Shown piece by piece: positions 11,422 to 22,959 of a DNA stretch of 64,000 nt. Each line of letters starts with the position of its first letter. Position 1 is the first letter of the stretch. Source of the DNA: Apodemus sylvaticus (lineage: Eukaryota > Chordata > Mammalia > Rodentia > Muridae); contig NC_067473.1 in NCBI RefSeq assembly GCF_947179515.1, forward strand, positions 94,185,850 through 94,249,849, in the 5' to 3' direction. The translations under genes were made by a program, and so were the position numbers. Below the pieces are notes generated by a model. It ran no database searches. It had not been told where the DNA came from and saw only the letters and a list, made by a program, of their open reading frames with translations.

Positions 11422-12571
11422 ATTGACCCCTTGTCAACTTGACACACAAACACATCATTATTAAGCCTCAACCCTTACTTTCTTATTCATCCCCAAGATC
11501 TAAATTACTTTAAAGTCCCACAGTCTTTACATATTAAAAGTTCAATCATCTTAAAATGTCCAATATCTTTAAAATTCAAAGTCTTTTAAAAATTCAAAGT
11601 CTCTCAACTGTGGGCTCCACTAAAATACTTTCTTCCTTCAAAAGGAAAACCTATCAGGGCACAGTCACAACCAAAAACAAAACTCAAACTCCAATGGTTC
11701 AATGTCTGGTATCCAACTCACGATCTTCTGGGCTCCTCGAAGGGCTTGGGTCACTTCTTCAGCTCTGCCCTATGTAGCACACAGCTTGTCTTCTAGGCTC
11801 CAGCTGACTGTACTCCACTGCTGCTGCTGTTCTTGGTGGTCATGGCATGGTACTGGCATCTCCAAAATGCTGCTATCTTCCACTGTAATTAGGCTTCACC
11901 AATAGCCTCTCATAGGCTCTCATCAGGGTGACAAGCCTTTGCTCCTATGCATGACACCTTCAGGTCCTGGGCCATCAATTGCAACTGAGGTTGCACCTTC
12001 ACCAATGGCCTTCTGTGGCCTCTCACTGTGCCAAGAGTCTCAGCTGCTCTTCATGACCCCTTCATGCCTTCAAAACCAGTACCATCTGGGTGACTCTTAC
12101 ACAGTACCAAGTCCAGTCACAGCACAAAACACAACTGTGGTTATCTCTGGAACACACTCTCTGTGCTCTCAGAAAACATTTCCAAGAAGATTTCATCTCA
12201 GTGATGCTGGTCTCTTCTTAATCACCGATAATTTCATAGCTCCTGCTAACCAGCATCAATAGTCCCAGTAACACAAAGGTTTGCTTTAGTGGTTCTGGTA
12301 TCTTGTTACTTACAGCTGATTCTTCAGCCCCAGCTAACCAAAACCACAGAATCTTCACAATCAAAACATGGGCACTTTAAGAGTCTTTAATCTTCCCTCC
12401 GAAATTTCACAAGCCAGGCCTCCATCTTCTGCACTGTTCTTAACATTGTCTTCCAAGCTCCTACAGAACTTTCCACAGCTCTTCTAGCTCAAAGTTCCAA
12501 AGTCCTTCCACAATCCTTCCCAAAACATGGTCACGTTGTCACAGGAATACCCCACCACGCTGGTACCAATT

Positions 12572-12970
12572 TGTCTTAGTCAGGGTTTCTATTCCTGCAC
12601 AAACATCATGACCAAGAATCAAATTGGGGAGGAAAGGGTTTATTGGGCTTACACTTCTATGTTGCAGTTCATCACTAAAGGAAGTCAGAACTGGTACTCA
12701 AGCAGGTCATGAAGCAGGAGCTGATGCAGAGGCCATGGAAGGATGTTTCTTACTGGCTTGCTTCCCCTGGCTTGCTCAGCCTGCTCTCTTATAAACCCCA
12801 AGAGCACCAGCCCAAAGGTGGAACCAACCACAAGGGGCCCTCCTCACTTGATCACTAATTGAGAAAATGCCCCACAACTGGATCTCATGGAGGCACTTCC
12901 TCAACTGAAACTCCTTTCTCTGTGATAACTCGAGCCTGTGTCAAGTTGACACATGAAACTAGCCAGTACA
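12572..12970 (-). repeat. MaLR 5' LTR
   Basis: 399 bp, on the promoter side for minus-strand transcription. It contains a TATAAGAG box (plus-strand CTCTTATAAACC at about 12785-12796) and an AATAAA signal (plus-strand GGGTTTATTGG at about 12637-12647). Confidence 0.85.
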
Positions 12971-13479
12971 CCCAGTATTATTGTGTGGGGTGCAAAGTGT
13001 GCTTTGAGCTTTAGTAGTTTCTTTTATGACTGTGGGTACCCTTGTGTTTGGAGCATATATGTTCAGAATTGAGAGTTCATCTTGGTAGATTTTTCCTTCG
13101 ATGAATATGAAGTGTCCTTTTTTTTATCTTTTTTCATTATTTTAGGTTGAAAGTCAATTTTATTTGATATTAGAATGACTACACCAGCTTGTTTCTTGGG
13201 ACCATTTGCCTGGAAAATTGTTTTACAGCCTTTTACTCTGAGGTAGTGTCTGTCTTTCTGCCTGAGGTGAGTTTCCTGTATGCAGCAAAATGTTGGGCCC
13301 TGTTTATGTATACAATATGTTAGTCTATGCTCTTTTATTGAAGAATTGAGTACATTGATATTAACAGATATTAAGGAGACATTTTTGCTTCCTGTTACTT
13401 TTGTTACTAGAAGTGGAGTTATGTTTTTGTGTCTCTCTTCCTTTTGTTTTGTTAAAAGACAATTAATTTATTGCTTTTT

Positions 13480-14310
13480 TAGTGTGTAGTTTCCCTCCTT
13501 TTGTTGGCGTTTTCCATTCATTTTCCTTTGGAGGGCTGGATTTGTGGAAAGATATTTTGTAGATTTGTTTTTGTCATGGAATACCTTGGTTCCTGCATCT
13601 ACGGTAATTGATAGTTTTGCTGGGTATAGTAGCCTGGGTTGGCATTTTTGGTCCCTTAGGGTCTATATGACATCTGCCCAGGATCTTCTGGCTTTCATAG
13701 TCTGTCGAGAAGTCTGGTATCATTCTGATACGTCTGCCTTTATACGTAGCTTGACCTTTTTCCTTTACTGCTTTTAATATTCTTTCTTTGTTTAGTACAT
13801 TTGGTGTTTTAATTATTATGTAATGAGAGGAATTTCTTTTCTGATGCAAACTACTTGGAGTTCTGTAGGCTTCTTGTATGTTCATGGGTATCTCTTTCTT
13901 TAGGTTAGGGAAGTTTTCTTGCATAATTTTGTTAAAGACATTTACTGGTCCTTTAAGTTGGAAATCTTTACTCTCTTCTATACCTACAGTCCTTGGATTT
14001 GCTCTTCTCATTTTGTCCTGGATTTCCTGGATGTTATAGATTAGGTGCTTTTTGCATTATTCATTTTCTTTGACTGTTGTATCAATCCTTTTAATGGTAC
14101 CTTCTGCATCTGAGATTCTGTCTTCTATCTTATTCTGTTGATGACACTTGCATCCATGACTCCTGACTTCTTTCCTAGGTTTTCTATTACCAGAGTTCTT
14201 TCCCTTTGTAATTTCTTTATTGTTTTCAACCTCTATTTTCAGATCCTGGATGGTTTTTATTCAATTCCTTCACCTGTTTGGTTGTGCTTTCCTGTAGTTC
14301 TTTAAGGGCC
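13480..14310 (-). pseudogene. ORF1: L1-C ORF1 remnant
   Basis: The C-terminal and RRM-like parts are readable at 13574-14011 (NIQEAYRTPSSLHQKRNSSHYIIIK would be the aligned core; key words NIQEAYRTP and ATYKGR). The N-terminal coiled coil at 14012-14310 has lost its frame. It is not functional. Confidence 0.8.
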
Positions 14311-14405
14311 TGGATGGACCCAGCTATTCTGGCTCCTGGTCCCTGCCTCCTGGCTGTACCTGCCCACTATGTAACTGGAGAGAAGATGGTGGCAGTCTGA
14401 CCTCC

Positions 14406-15332
14406 AAAGTTGGGAGTCAAATCATTCCAAATTCTATTTTATTTATATAAATATTGTCTGTTCTACTTCCCTTTTTCCTATATGTGTAAAGTGTGACTTT
14501 ACTCAAAACTTTGAGACTATGTCTTTACTGAAGATGTGTTTTTTTTTTTTAAATGACAAACAAATTGTCACCATTTTTGAGTCCTGTTAAAATTACATTG
14601 ACTGCAGGTTTTACTCCAATTACATTTACAGTAATCATGGGAAAGAACATACTCATGGTAGTATTTTTTCATATTTTTGAATACTTATCTTCCTATGTCC
14701 CATTTTGTTTGTGACTTAGCATTTTTATATAATGATAAAATTTTGTTTATTTTTTCTTCTTTTTTTGTATTTTGGTGAATTTAATGGAAATTTATTTTCA
14801 GGTTAAATTACCTTTGATTTCAATGGTTTTGTTTTGTTTTTTTTTTTTGTTATTTTTTGAGTTTTTTGTCTTTACTTCTTAAGTTTTAAGGCAACTATTT
14901 TTGTTGTTGTTATTGTTGAAGGAAAATTTCACTTTTATTTCTTGTTAGATCTTCAGATATATAACCTAATCAAATGTTCACTGTTAGCTTTTTTAAAAAA
15001 GAAATTACTGTCATGTCTAGTATGAGTCTGTGAAATGTAGCTTTGCCCTTCGTTTTTCTGGATCTCTGTGTCTCTGTCTCTGTTTGTGCTCGCTCTTCTC
15101 ATGTCTTGTGTTTTTCTGGACATCTTTTAGACAAATGTTTGGCATTCAATTTATTTAAGAGACTTTGAGCATCCAGTACATAGATATTCAAATAAAATTT
15201 CATTAACTATGTTTTCTGTATGTTGAACTTTTTTCCATCTTTCTGGAAAGCCTATAACATAAATATGAGTTCATTTATTGGTGTCCCATATATTTCCTAT
15301 ACTGTTCATTGCTTTTCTTTTTTATTCTTTCT
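14406..15332. other. Non-coding spacer; block repeated at 30300-30640
   Basis: AT-rich, no gene seen. Positions about 14450-14880 align by eye with 30300-30640 (shared words include GTGAATTTAATG, TATTTTCAG and TTAAATTACCTT). The second copy lies directly downstream of V-kappa pseudogene 1, so this is probably V-gene flanking DNA duplicated with a V segment that is no longer recognisable here. Confidence 0.55.
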
Positions 15333-15339
15333 ATCATCC

Positions 15340-15388
<49 letters not shown>

Positions 15389-15412
15389 ACTATCTATCAT
15401 CTATCTTCTATT
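15333..15412. repeat. (TCTA)n microsatellite
   Basis: Perfect tetranucleotide run at 15341-15387, with imperfect units on both sides. Confidence 0.95.
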
Positions 15413-15442
15413 TACTTGTCATCTATTTATTGATCTGTCGAA

Positions 15443-15590
15443 AGATAGGGTTTGTCTGTTAGTCTAGGCTGTCCTGGAACTTGCTCTTTATGCCAGGTTG
15501 TTTTCAAATTCAGAACTCAAAACATCTGCCTTCTTCTGCCTCCTGATGGCTGGTTTCAAAGGAGTGAGCCATCATCATCAAGCATTTAAT
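15443..15590 (-). mobile_element. Old B1-type SINE, minus strand
   Basis: The order GGGTTTGTCTG...GCTGTCCTGGAACTTGCTCT...TCAGAACTCAAA...CTGCCTCCTGATGGCTGG follows the reverse complement of B1, but is heavily diverged. Confidence 0.6.
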
Positions 15591-15599
15591 TTTCTTTTT

Positions 15600-17310
15600 T
15601 AATATGTATTTCATTCTTTGGAAATTTACAAATATATATAATTATTTTTAAAATGCCACTCCAAATTATTCTCTTCTCTCTCCCACTGAAATCTTATTCT
15701 CAGCAGTTTTCTTGAACTCTAATGTTTTTTTAATATTGACATAGTAAGTTTATTTTGTTTGCTTCCATGAATATGAGTTAGGGCTTATTTACTGGATCAT
15801 AGTAGCTTTTTAAAGAATACAAGGCTAAAGAAAATGGCACACCCTTTCTACCAGTATTTATATACTTGTGACTTCTACTATCTTTTCAGTCAAGATTGAG
15901 GACTCATGAACCTCCACATGTGTTAAAATGGTTTTGTGTCTCATTGTGTGTAGGCCTTGTGCAGGTAACCACAGCAGTAATTTCAGGATGACAATGACTA
16001 CATCCTAAATCTACTGTTTAAAGTCTTCCTGCTAATTTTCTTGTCCCTATGTTCTTCTGATGTGAGATGTTTCTGGAGACTTATAAAAAACAGTATACAT
16101 GTCCCATTGTGGATAATTGTTATGACATCATAGCTACTCTTAGCACTTTGAAGAAATTTGAGCCTCTATATGAAGTACCAACTACTACAAAAGAGAGTTT
16201 ATTGATGAAGACTGACATTCTCACTTATCTATAGGTATAAATATAATCATGTAGATGACAATTTGACACCATGCCTATTTAGTGACAGAACAGTTATGTT
16301 CTGTCTTCCCTAGATATGGTTCCTTTACTGATTTTGATACAGCAGATACTAATTCTCTCCTTCAGAGCAGGTCACAGAACTAACCACAGAGGTCTAGATT
16401 AACCCTATAATCAGGATTATTATAGGAGTGACTATCATGCTAAGCAGGTGGCCATCATTGTAACTTGCAAAATCCACAGGTGAGCTAGACATTTTATAAG
16501 TTTTTTCCCCATCAGAACTTTTCATAGTACCTTCTAGAACCATGAAATGTAGGCATCCAGGAGGTCACTTGTGGGTGAATACAACCATCATTTCTCTATG
16601 TTCCACCATCAAAATGGGTGTTGTCTTTGGCAATAGGGATTTACAACCTAGTTCAAGTGGGCAAATAAGAAATCTAACAATAGCTGGTATAATTTGTGGC
16701 TTTATAGCCTTCCTCCTAAAGATGATTCTATACATGATACCAGGACCTTTATTAAATCCCTACAGGACCTGTAGGGAGAGTATTAGATACAATCAAATAC
16801 TCATCATTGATTTGGCTTTAAAAATAGAGTTAGAAAATAGCGTGTTTCCATAGGTATTTTGTCCTACACACTTAACATTTTGTCACTCAACATGTTCTCT
16901 ATTACCCCACTCCCTGCCTTTTTCCTAGTGAATGTCTTGGTCCCTATTATTCTCACTGCCTACTGCCACATGACACACATTCTACTATTTCCTCTCTGTC
17001 TTTCTAACTCAGTCTCCTTGTCATTAGATCTTGCTAATCTCCAACTTTTATAATCTTTAGATTAATTATTCAAATCTAACAGTTCGAAGTTAGGACGCAC
17101 TTATGAGAGTGAACAAGTGACATTGTCTTTGTCACTTAGTATAAATTTTCTAGTTCTAGGCCTTTTCTTGAAAATATCTTCATTTTAATTCTCTATGTAG
17201 CTGAATATAATTCTACTGTGTGCATATACCATATTTTCATTATCCATACATCAAGTTGATAAGACATCTATACTGATTAAATTTCCTAGTGGCTGTGAAT
17301 GTATATTTGT
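15600..17310 (-). mobile_element. Ancient LINE-1 3' part, minus strand
   Basis: Positions 17090-17310 follow the word order of the ORF2 C-terminus and 3' end seen in young copies (GTGACATTGTCTTTGTCACTTAGTATAAATTTTCTAGTTC, then TCATTATCCATACATC) at high divergence. 16390-17090 has the character of an ancient L1 3' UTR. The left limit is uncertain. An open 103-codon frame at 16542-16853 falls inside it and is not considered a gene. Confidence 0.5.
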
Positions 17311-17640
17311 ATTCACATACGTATTTATTCATTTGTTGTATTTTTGGCTATATGTACTTTGATAAACATATGCATATATATAAAACTGTATTCATTTATA
17401 TATGTATATGTAAAATACAATGCTGATCTCCATAGTACTTCATTCTTTAGGAAGCTGGGGCAACAAGATTGTGACTTCACTGATGGCCTGAAGTTCCTAG
17501 AAAGTTCTAGAAAAACTGGAGATATCAATATAAGGTCTTGGTCTCAATAAATCCCAGTATTTGCGAGCAATAAGTCAGCACTTGTTTTCTTACTCTGTAA
17601 ATCCTCTGTGTTTTTCTGTACAGGAGATATTTTTACAGGG
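17311..17640. other. AT-rich spacer, possible old SINE remnant
   Basis: Alternating TA/CA-rich DNA. The piece at about 17445-17500 (GGAAGCTGGGGCAACAAGATTGTGACTTC) vaguely recalls the second half of an old B1-like SINE. Nothing else is recognised. Confidence 0.3.
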
Positions 17641-17982
17641 ACAGAAAAGAAACCATTTAGTTTAGATATGCTACCTGATCAAGTGTGTAAAAGGAAAATA
17701 GGACTCTTTTTCCATATAACTCACCTTCCTGTCTTCACTTCTGAATATCCAGGTTGTATCACACAGTAAAAATCCCATCCTTAGGTGGAATCTGTCAGCC
17801 CTAATTACTTTTAAAATGCTATGCCAAAACACCATATCAAAAGCAACAAATAAAAGAAATCTTTTATTTGGCCTATGATTTTTAGATGAGTAGAGTGGAC
17901 AGTGGACAGTAAAAGCATGGCAGCAGGAAATAGGAGAGTTCACAGCTGTAACTACAAGGAGGATGGAAATAGAAAGAGAGGG

Positions 17983-18063
<81 letters not shown>

Positions 18064-18260
18064 GCGAGCACAGGAGAAGGCTACAGTCTTTTGAAACCTC
18101 TAAGTTTATCCCCATGATACAACTCCTTGAAACAGTCAATGCTTCTAATCCTTTCCAACATGTTTCATTTAAAGTGATGGTGAATCAAACATGTGAGTCC
18201 ATGGGGGCCATCTCATTCAAACTATCATTCTTATATACTCATGAAATGAGAAAGAAGTGT
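17641..18260. repeat. Diverged dispersed repeat with embedded (GA)n tract
   Basis: Word order (CCTGATCAAG..., AGCATGGCAGCAGG, TTTTGAAACCTC, ATGGGGGCCAT) resembles a common rodent interspersed repeat, probably LTR-derived; I could not assign the family. A long GA microsatellite sits at 17971-18064. Confidence 0.4.
17971..18064. repeat. (GA)n microsatellite
   Basis: Nearly pure GA dinucleotides over about 90 bp with a few AAAG interruptions. Confidence 0.95.
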
Positions 18261-18544
<284 letters not shown>

Positions 18545-18644
18545 TGAGAATGTAATCTACTATAAGACAAAGGTGGCACAATCTGAGGCCACAAGATAGC
18601 CAATTGTCTCTAATGGGTGGATAGGCTATAGAAATGAAAACACT

Positions 18645-19898
18645 AAGCTTTTTATTTTATTTTATATTTTTTTATTTACATCTGAAGTACTGCCTCTTTT
18701 TCCTGTTCTCTCCTCACAGAATGCTGCCCCCATCCCCTTCTCCTCTGAGAGTATGGGGACCCCCTAGGTATCCATACAACATGGTCATCAAATCTTCCAA
18801 GTATTATTTATATCCTCTCCCATTGAATCTAGACAAAGCAATTCTGCTGGGAAGCAGATAACACATTTAGACTACAGCTTTAGGGAGTGCCTCTACTCCA
18901 GTTGTTGGGGAACCTACAAGGAGACTTACCTGTATGACTGCTACATGTGTGCCTAGATCTTTGGTCCAAACCATGTATGCTTTTTGGCTGGTGACTTAGT
19001 CTCTGAAAGCTCCTAGGGGTTTGGGTTAGTTGACTCTGATGGTTTTCGTATGGGGTTCTATCGCCTTCAAGGGCCTTCAGGCCTTCCTTCAACTCTACCT
19101 AAGAATGGCCAACCTCCATCCAATTTTTAGTTGTGTGTCTCTGCATCTGTTTCAGTCAACTTCTGGGTAGAGCCTCTCAGAGGACAGTTATGCTAGGCTC
19201 CTATCTTCTAGTTTAAGAAAGGATCATTAATAGTGTTAGGGATTGGTTCTTGCCCATGGGATGAATCTCAAGTTAGGATGGTAATTGTTTGACCATTCCT
19301 TCAGTCTCTGCTCCATTTTCTCTCTGCAGTTTCTCTTAGACATGACAAATTTTGGGTCGAAAGCTTTGTGGGTAGGTTGGTGTCCTTATCTCCTCTGGAG
19401 GTCTTTCCTGACAACAAGAGGAGGCCTCTTCAAGTTCAATTTCCCCAGTTTTAGTTATCTCTGCTAAGGTTATCTGTGTTGACTCCTGGGAGTCTCTCCA
19501 TCTGAGGTTCTTGGCCTTTCTAGTGATTCTCCCATATATCTCCCACACCCCCTGCAGATTTCTATTCATTCCTCTGGCCCTCTGTGACTCCTATATGTCC
19601 CCATACCTCATCCTGCCCCATATTCTCCTCTACCTCCCTTCTCCTACCTAGTTCCCTCATTCTGCCACTCTGCCTCCTATGACTATTTTGTTGTCCCTTA
19701 TAAATGAGATTCAATCATCCTTGCTTGGGCCTTCCTTCTTGTTTAGTATCTTTTTTGTCTGTCTGTGGAGTGTATCATAGGTATTCTGCACTTTATGACT
19801 AATATCCACTTATCAGTGATGACAGACCATGCATGTCTTTTTTTTCTTTTTCTTTTTCTTTTTCTTTTTTCTTTTCTTCTTCTTCTTCTTCTTCTTCT

Positions 19899-19952
<54 letters not shown>

Positions 19953-20357
19953 GTCTGGATTGTCTCATGCTGAATGTAAGTTTCTAGTTCCATCCAATTG
20001 CCCTAAAAATTCATGATGTCCTTTTAAAAATAGCTGAATAGTATTGCCTTGTGTAAATGAATCATATATTTCTGTACTCATTCTTTTGTTGAGGGACCTT
20101 TGAGTTCTTCAACAGTTTCTGGCTATTATGAATAAAATGGATATGAACATTATGGAGCACGTGACTGCAATATGATGAAGCCCGTTTTGGTTATATGCAC
20201 AGTAGGGGTATAGTTGGGTCTTCAGGTAGAACAATTTCCTATTTTTTCAGAAACCACCAGATTGATTTCCATTATGGTTATACAAGTTTGCAATCCAACC
20301 AACAATAGAAGAGTGATCCTCGTTGTTCACAACTTCACTAATATGTATGTCACTTGT
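18645..20357 (-). mobile_element. Old Lx-like LINE-1, 3' UTR and ORF2 C-terminus
   Basis: Minus-strand L1 3' end beginning with a T-rich tail and TTATTTACATCTGAA, followed by a 3' UTR (18680-19750). ORF2 C-terminal DNA follows from about 19795 (ATATCCACTTATCAGTGATG) to 20357 and has many breaks. It contains the long pyrimidine tract at 19837-19951. The element continues at 20960 after an insertion. Confidence 0.75.
19837..19951. repeat. Polypyrimidine (T/CTT) tract
   Basis: 115 bp of T with C interruptions (CTTTTT and CTT units), ending in about 50 pure T. It lies within old L1 ORF2 DNA at a place where young copies have only a short CACCTTTTGAG, so it is an expansion or an inserted tail. 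Confidence 0.9.
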
Positions 20358-20959
20358 AGGCTTACATTTTTTAAACCTACTTTATTTATGGCTCTTAACC
20401 ACTTCAACGTCCCATTTAGCCCACTAAACATAGATAGGAAAGACAGAATATTAATATGAAAAGTGATTTGTGTAGTTAGAAGTACTGATTAGAAGTAGTT
20501 CTATACCCAATTTCATTATTCAGGATACCAGTAATTTAGTCCAATAAGAAACAAACATGAGTAGGTTGATCCTACATTTGTTGTCAGGATAAAAGCAGTC
20601 AAGCCAACAAACATGAATTAGTACCAACAGCATGATTCAGCATAAACAGCAAGGCTCTGCCAAATTGTCAAGAGTGAGTAGAAGTAGCCAAAATCAGCAG
20701 GAATGTCATGAGAAGTTTTTTGATGCTTTTCTTTCTACCAAGTGAAGACAAGAGAAGAGCAGTGAAGACCAACAAAGTACTTCATAGTAGAACTTTGCAT
20801 TTACCTCTCCTCATAGGTTTGTGGATTTTATTTATATTTTTTCTAAAAATTATGTGCCCACTCAAGTGTCTGTTTCAGTAAAACATCACATGCCTTCTCA
20901 CAAGATAGCTACTAGAAAAATATCATGTGACACAACTGAGGGGTTAAAGAAACCAGAAA
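20358..20959. mobile_element. LTR-like insertion in old L1
   Basis: About 600 bp without similarity to L1, interrupting continuous L1 sequence. It contains GATAAAAGCAGTCAAGCCAAC, CAGCAAGGCTCTGCCAA and GTCTGTTTCAGTAAAACATC, words I associate with rodent ERV LTR families. The exact family is not resolved. No coding frame. Confidence 0.45.
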
Positions 20960-22330
20960 TTTCCACTTCAGTCACTTGAGTTTTTGATGTTACTCATTCT
21001 TACTGGTTTAAGGTGGAAGTTCAGAATCATTTTGAATTGCATTTCCTTGATGACTAAAGATATTACAACATTTCTCTAAGTGCTTCTTGGCCATTTGAGA
21101 TTAGTCTTTTGAAAATTCTGTTTTCCTCTGCACTACATTTTTAAAAATGGATTATTTGGTTTTATGGCATCTAAATTCTTGAGTTCTTCATATATTTTGG
21201 ACATTATCCCTCTACAAGTCATAAGAATACAGATTTCTTTTCCCAATCTATAGGCTACTCTTTTGTCCTATTGAGAGTGACCTTTTCCTTACAAATGCTT
21301 TCAATTTCATGAGGTCTCATTTATCAGTTATTGGTCTTAGAGCCTGAGCCATTGGACACCAAGCTTTCTAGATCTGGGAAGATGTGAACTGTTCCAGTCG
21401 CAAGATTGACAAATGAGGAAGATCGTGACTGATGGAAAAGACTGGATTTTGGGGGAATAAATAGAGAATTATCACCTATACATATTCCTGTGCCCAATAT
21501 ACATATTTTAGCTCATTCAACAAATTATTTTATTTACAAATGTATACCTAATTATGTTGGAATTTTCATGGCAACTTCATTGAATCTATAGATTGCTTCT
21601 GGTAAAATGACTATTTTTCATATGTTTATCCTACCAGTCCAAGAGCATAGGAGATCTTTCCATCTTCTGAAGTCTTCTTGAATTTCTTCAGAGTCTTAAA
21701 GTTCTTTTCATATAAACCTTTCCTTTCTTTGGTTAAAGTCACACCAAGACATTTTATATTATTTATGAGTATTGTGAAGGGTGTTTTCCTCTATTTTCTT
21801 TCTCAGCCCACTTATCATTTGATTAAAAGAATGTTACTGATTTGTTTGAGGTAATTTTTATATTCAGCCACTTTGCTGAAGTTGTTTATCAGTTGTAGAA
21901 TATCTATGGTAGAATTTTTGGGGTCTCTTATGTACACTATCATATTACATGCAAATAATGCTACATTGATTTCTTCATTTCCAAATTGTATCCTCTCAAT
22001 ATCTTTTTGTTGTCTAGCTCTAGCTAGAACTTTGAGTATAATATCGGATAGGGTGAGATTTAGCTGTCTTTTCTTGTCTCTGATTTTCATGGTATTGCTT
22101 CAAAATTCACTTCATTTAATTTGATATTGTCTGTTGGTTGCTGTATATTGCTTTTATTATGATCATGTATGAGCCTTGAGTTCATGATATCTCCTGGACT
22201 TTCAACATGAAGGAGTGCTATTTTTGTCAATTTTTTTTGTTTTAGCACCTAATGAGATGATATTTTTCTTGAGTTTGTTTATAGAGTATATTGATGAATA
22301 TTTATACATTGAACCATCCCCATACATGAT
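20960..22330 (-). mobile_element. Old Lx-like LINE-1, ORF2 continuation
   Basis: Diverged minus-strand ORF2 sequence. The reverse transcriptase region is readable at 21815-22090 (NNFSKVAEYK; the FADD position reads FACN). Many indels and gaps; no function. Confidence 0.75.
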
Positions 22331-22490
22331 GTCTTATACCACCCAGGATCACCTGCTTTAGAGGTGGAATTGTTGATATTGCAGCTGGGCCTTCTCACAT
22401 ACATCATTAATCAAGACAATACATTCATAGACTTGTTTATAGGTTAATCAGATAGAGGCATTTTCTGGTTGAAGTTATCTATTCACACAT
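22331..22490 (-). mobile_element. MaLR LTR fragment
   Basis: The order CACCCAGGATCACCTGC...GCTGGGCCTTCTCACAT...CATTAATCAAGACAAT...GATAGAGGCATTTTCT parallels the central part of the MT-type LTRs at 11023 and 12572 at much higher divergence, suggesting an older MaLR. Confidence 0.5.
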
Positions 22491-22660
22491 GCCACTAGCA
22501 TGTATAAAGTTGAAAAATAAAACAGGACAGTGAGAGGTAAGAAGAGAGAATTGGTAGAGAGGATTTATGTGGTTCTTCCTGCTTATCACATGTGTTCTGG
22601 CCATGTATGAGTGGATAGTCCTTATCCTCTAAGATGGTGCCTATGAGGTTTACCTTTATT

Positions 22661-22674
22661 TGAAGGAGGTTTCT
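22661..22674. repeat. Target-site duplication of L1-4, 3' side
   Basis: TGAAGGAGGTTTCT, repeated exactly at 29314-29327. It directly precedes the T run that is the L1-4 poly(A) tail. Confidence 0.95.
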
Positions 22675-22959
22675 TTTTTTTTTTTTTTTTTTTTTTTTTT
22701 CAGATTTTTTTTTTATTTGATATAATTTATTTACATTTCAAATGATTTCCCCTTTTCTAGCCCCCCCCCCCCACTCCCCGAAAGTCCCGTAAGCCCCCTT
22801 CTCTTCCCCTGTCCTCCCTCCCACCCCTTCCCAGTTCCCCGTTCTGGTTTTGCCAAATACTGTTTCACTGAGTCTTTCCAGAACCAGGGACCACTCCTGC
22901 TTTCTTCTTGTATCTCATTTGATGTGTGGATTATGTTTTGGGTATTCCAGTTTTCTAGG

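Larger units (their letters stand above)
11023..12970 (-). mobile_element. Complete MT-type MaLR (ERVL-MaLR) retrotransposon
   Basis: Two direct repeats of 399 bp (11023-11421 and 12572-12970) with TG...CA ends flank an internal region of about 1150 bp. The whole is bracketed by the 5-bp duplication CCCAG (11018-11022 and 12971-12975), as expected for an integrase-type insertion. On the minus strand each LTR begins TGTACTGGCTAG and carries a TATAAGAG box and an AATAAACCC polyadenylation signal. Just inside the LTR at 12572 the internal sequence reads TTGGTACCAGCG on the minus strand, compatible with a leucine-tRNA primer site as in ERVL relatives. The internal part has no coding frame, usual for non-autonomous MaLRs. 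Confidence 0.85.
10664..13400 (-). pseudogene. ORF2: L1-C ORF2 N-terminal part, split by MaLR insertion
   Basis: Endonuclease-domain codons are readable on the minus strand at 10600-11073 (TFYPKTKEYTFF, SDHYGLK) and again at about 12976-13380. The MaLR sits at the codons that encode the GDFN region in intact copies. Reverse transcriptase and C-terminal parts are missing. Confidence 0.8.
10661..14405 (-). mobile_element. Old LINE-1 (L1-C), interrupted by a MaLR element
   Basis: The minus-strand L1 starts inside the ORF2 endonuclease region (10661-11022), resumes after the MaLR at 12976, reaches the ORF1-ORF2 spacer at about 13380-13470, then ORF1 (about 13480-14310) and a short 5' UTR piece to about 14405. 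The 3' half of ORF2 is absent. Divergence from the young copies is similar to that of L1-B, so both belong to an earlier wave. Confidence 0.8.

Noticed and set aside
16542..16853. 103-codon open frame on the plus strand with a hydrophobic middle
   Set aside because: Lies inside ancient L1 3' sequence read on the other strand; no splice sites, promoter or family motif.
17902..18117. Arginine/glutamate-repeat frame (and leucine/serine-repeat frame on the other strand)
   Set aside because: Translation of the GA microsatellite, not a protein.
22764..22774. C run in the L1-4 3' UTR as a possible G-quadruplex
   Set aside because: A single C run of about 11 in one copy, shorter in the others; no four-tract G-quadruplex motif.
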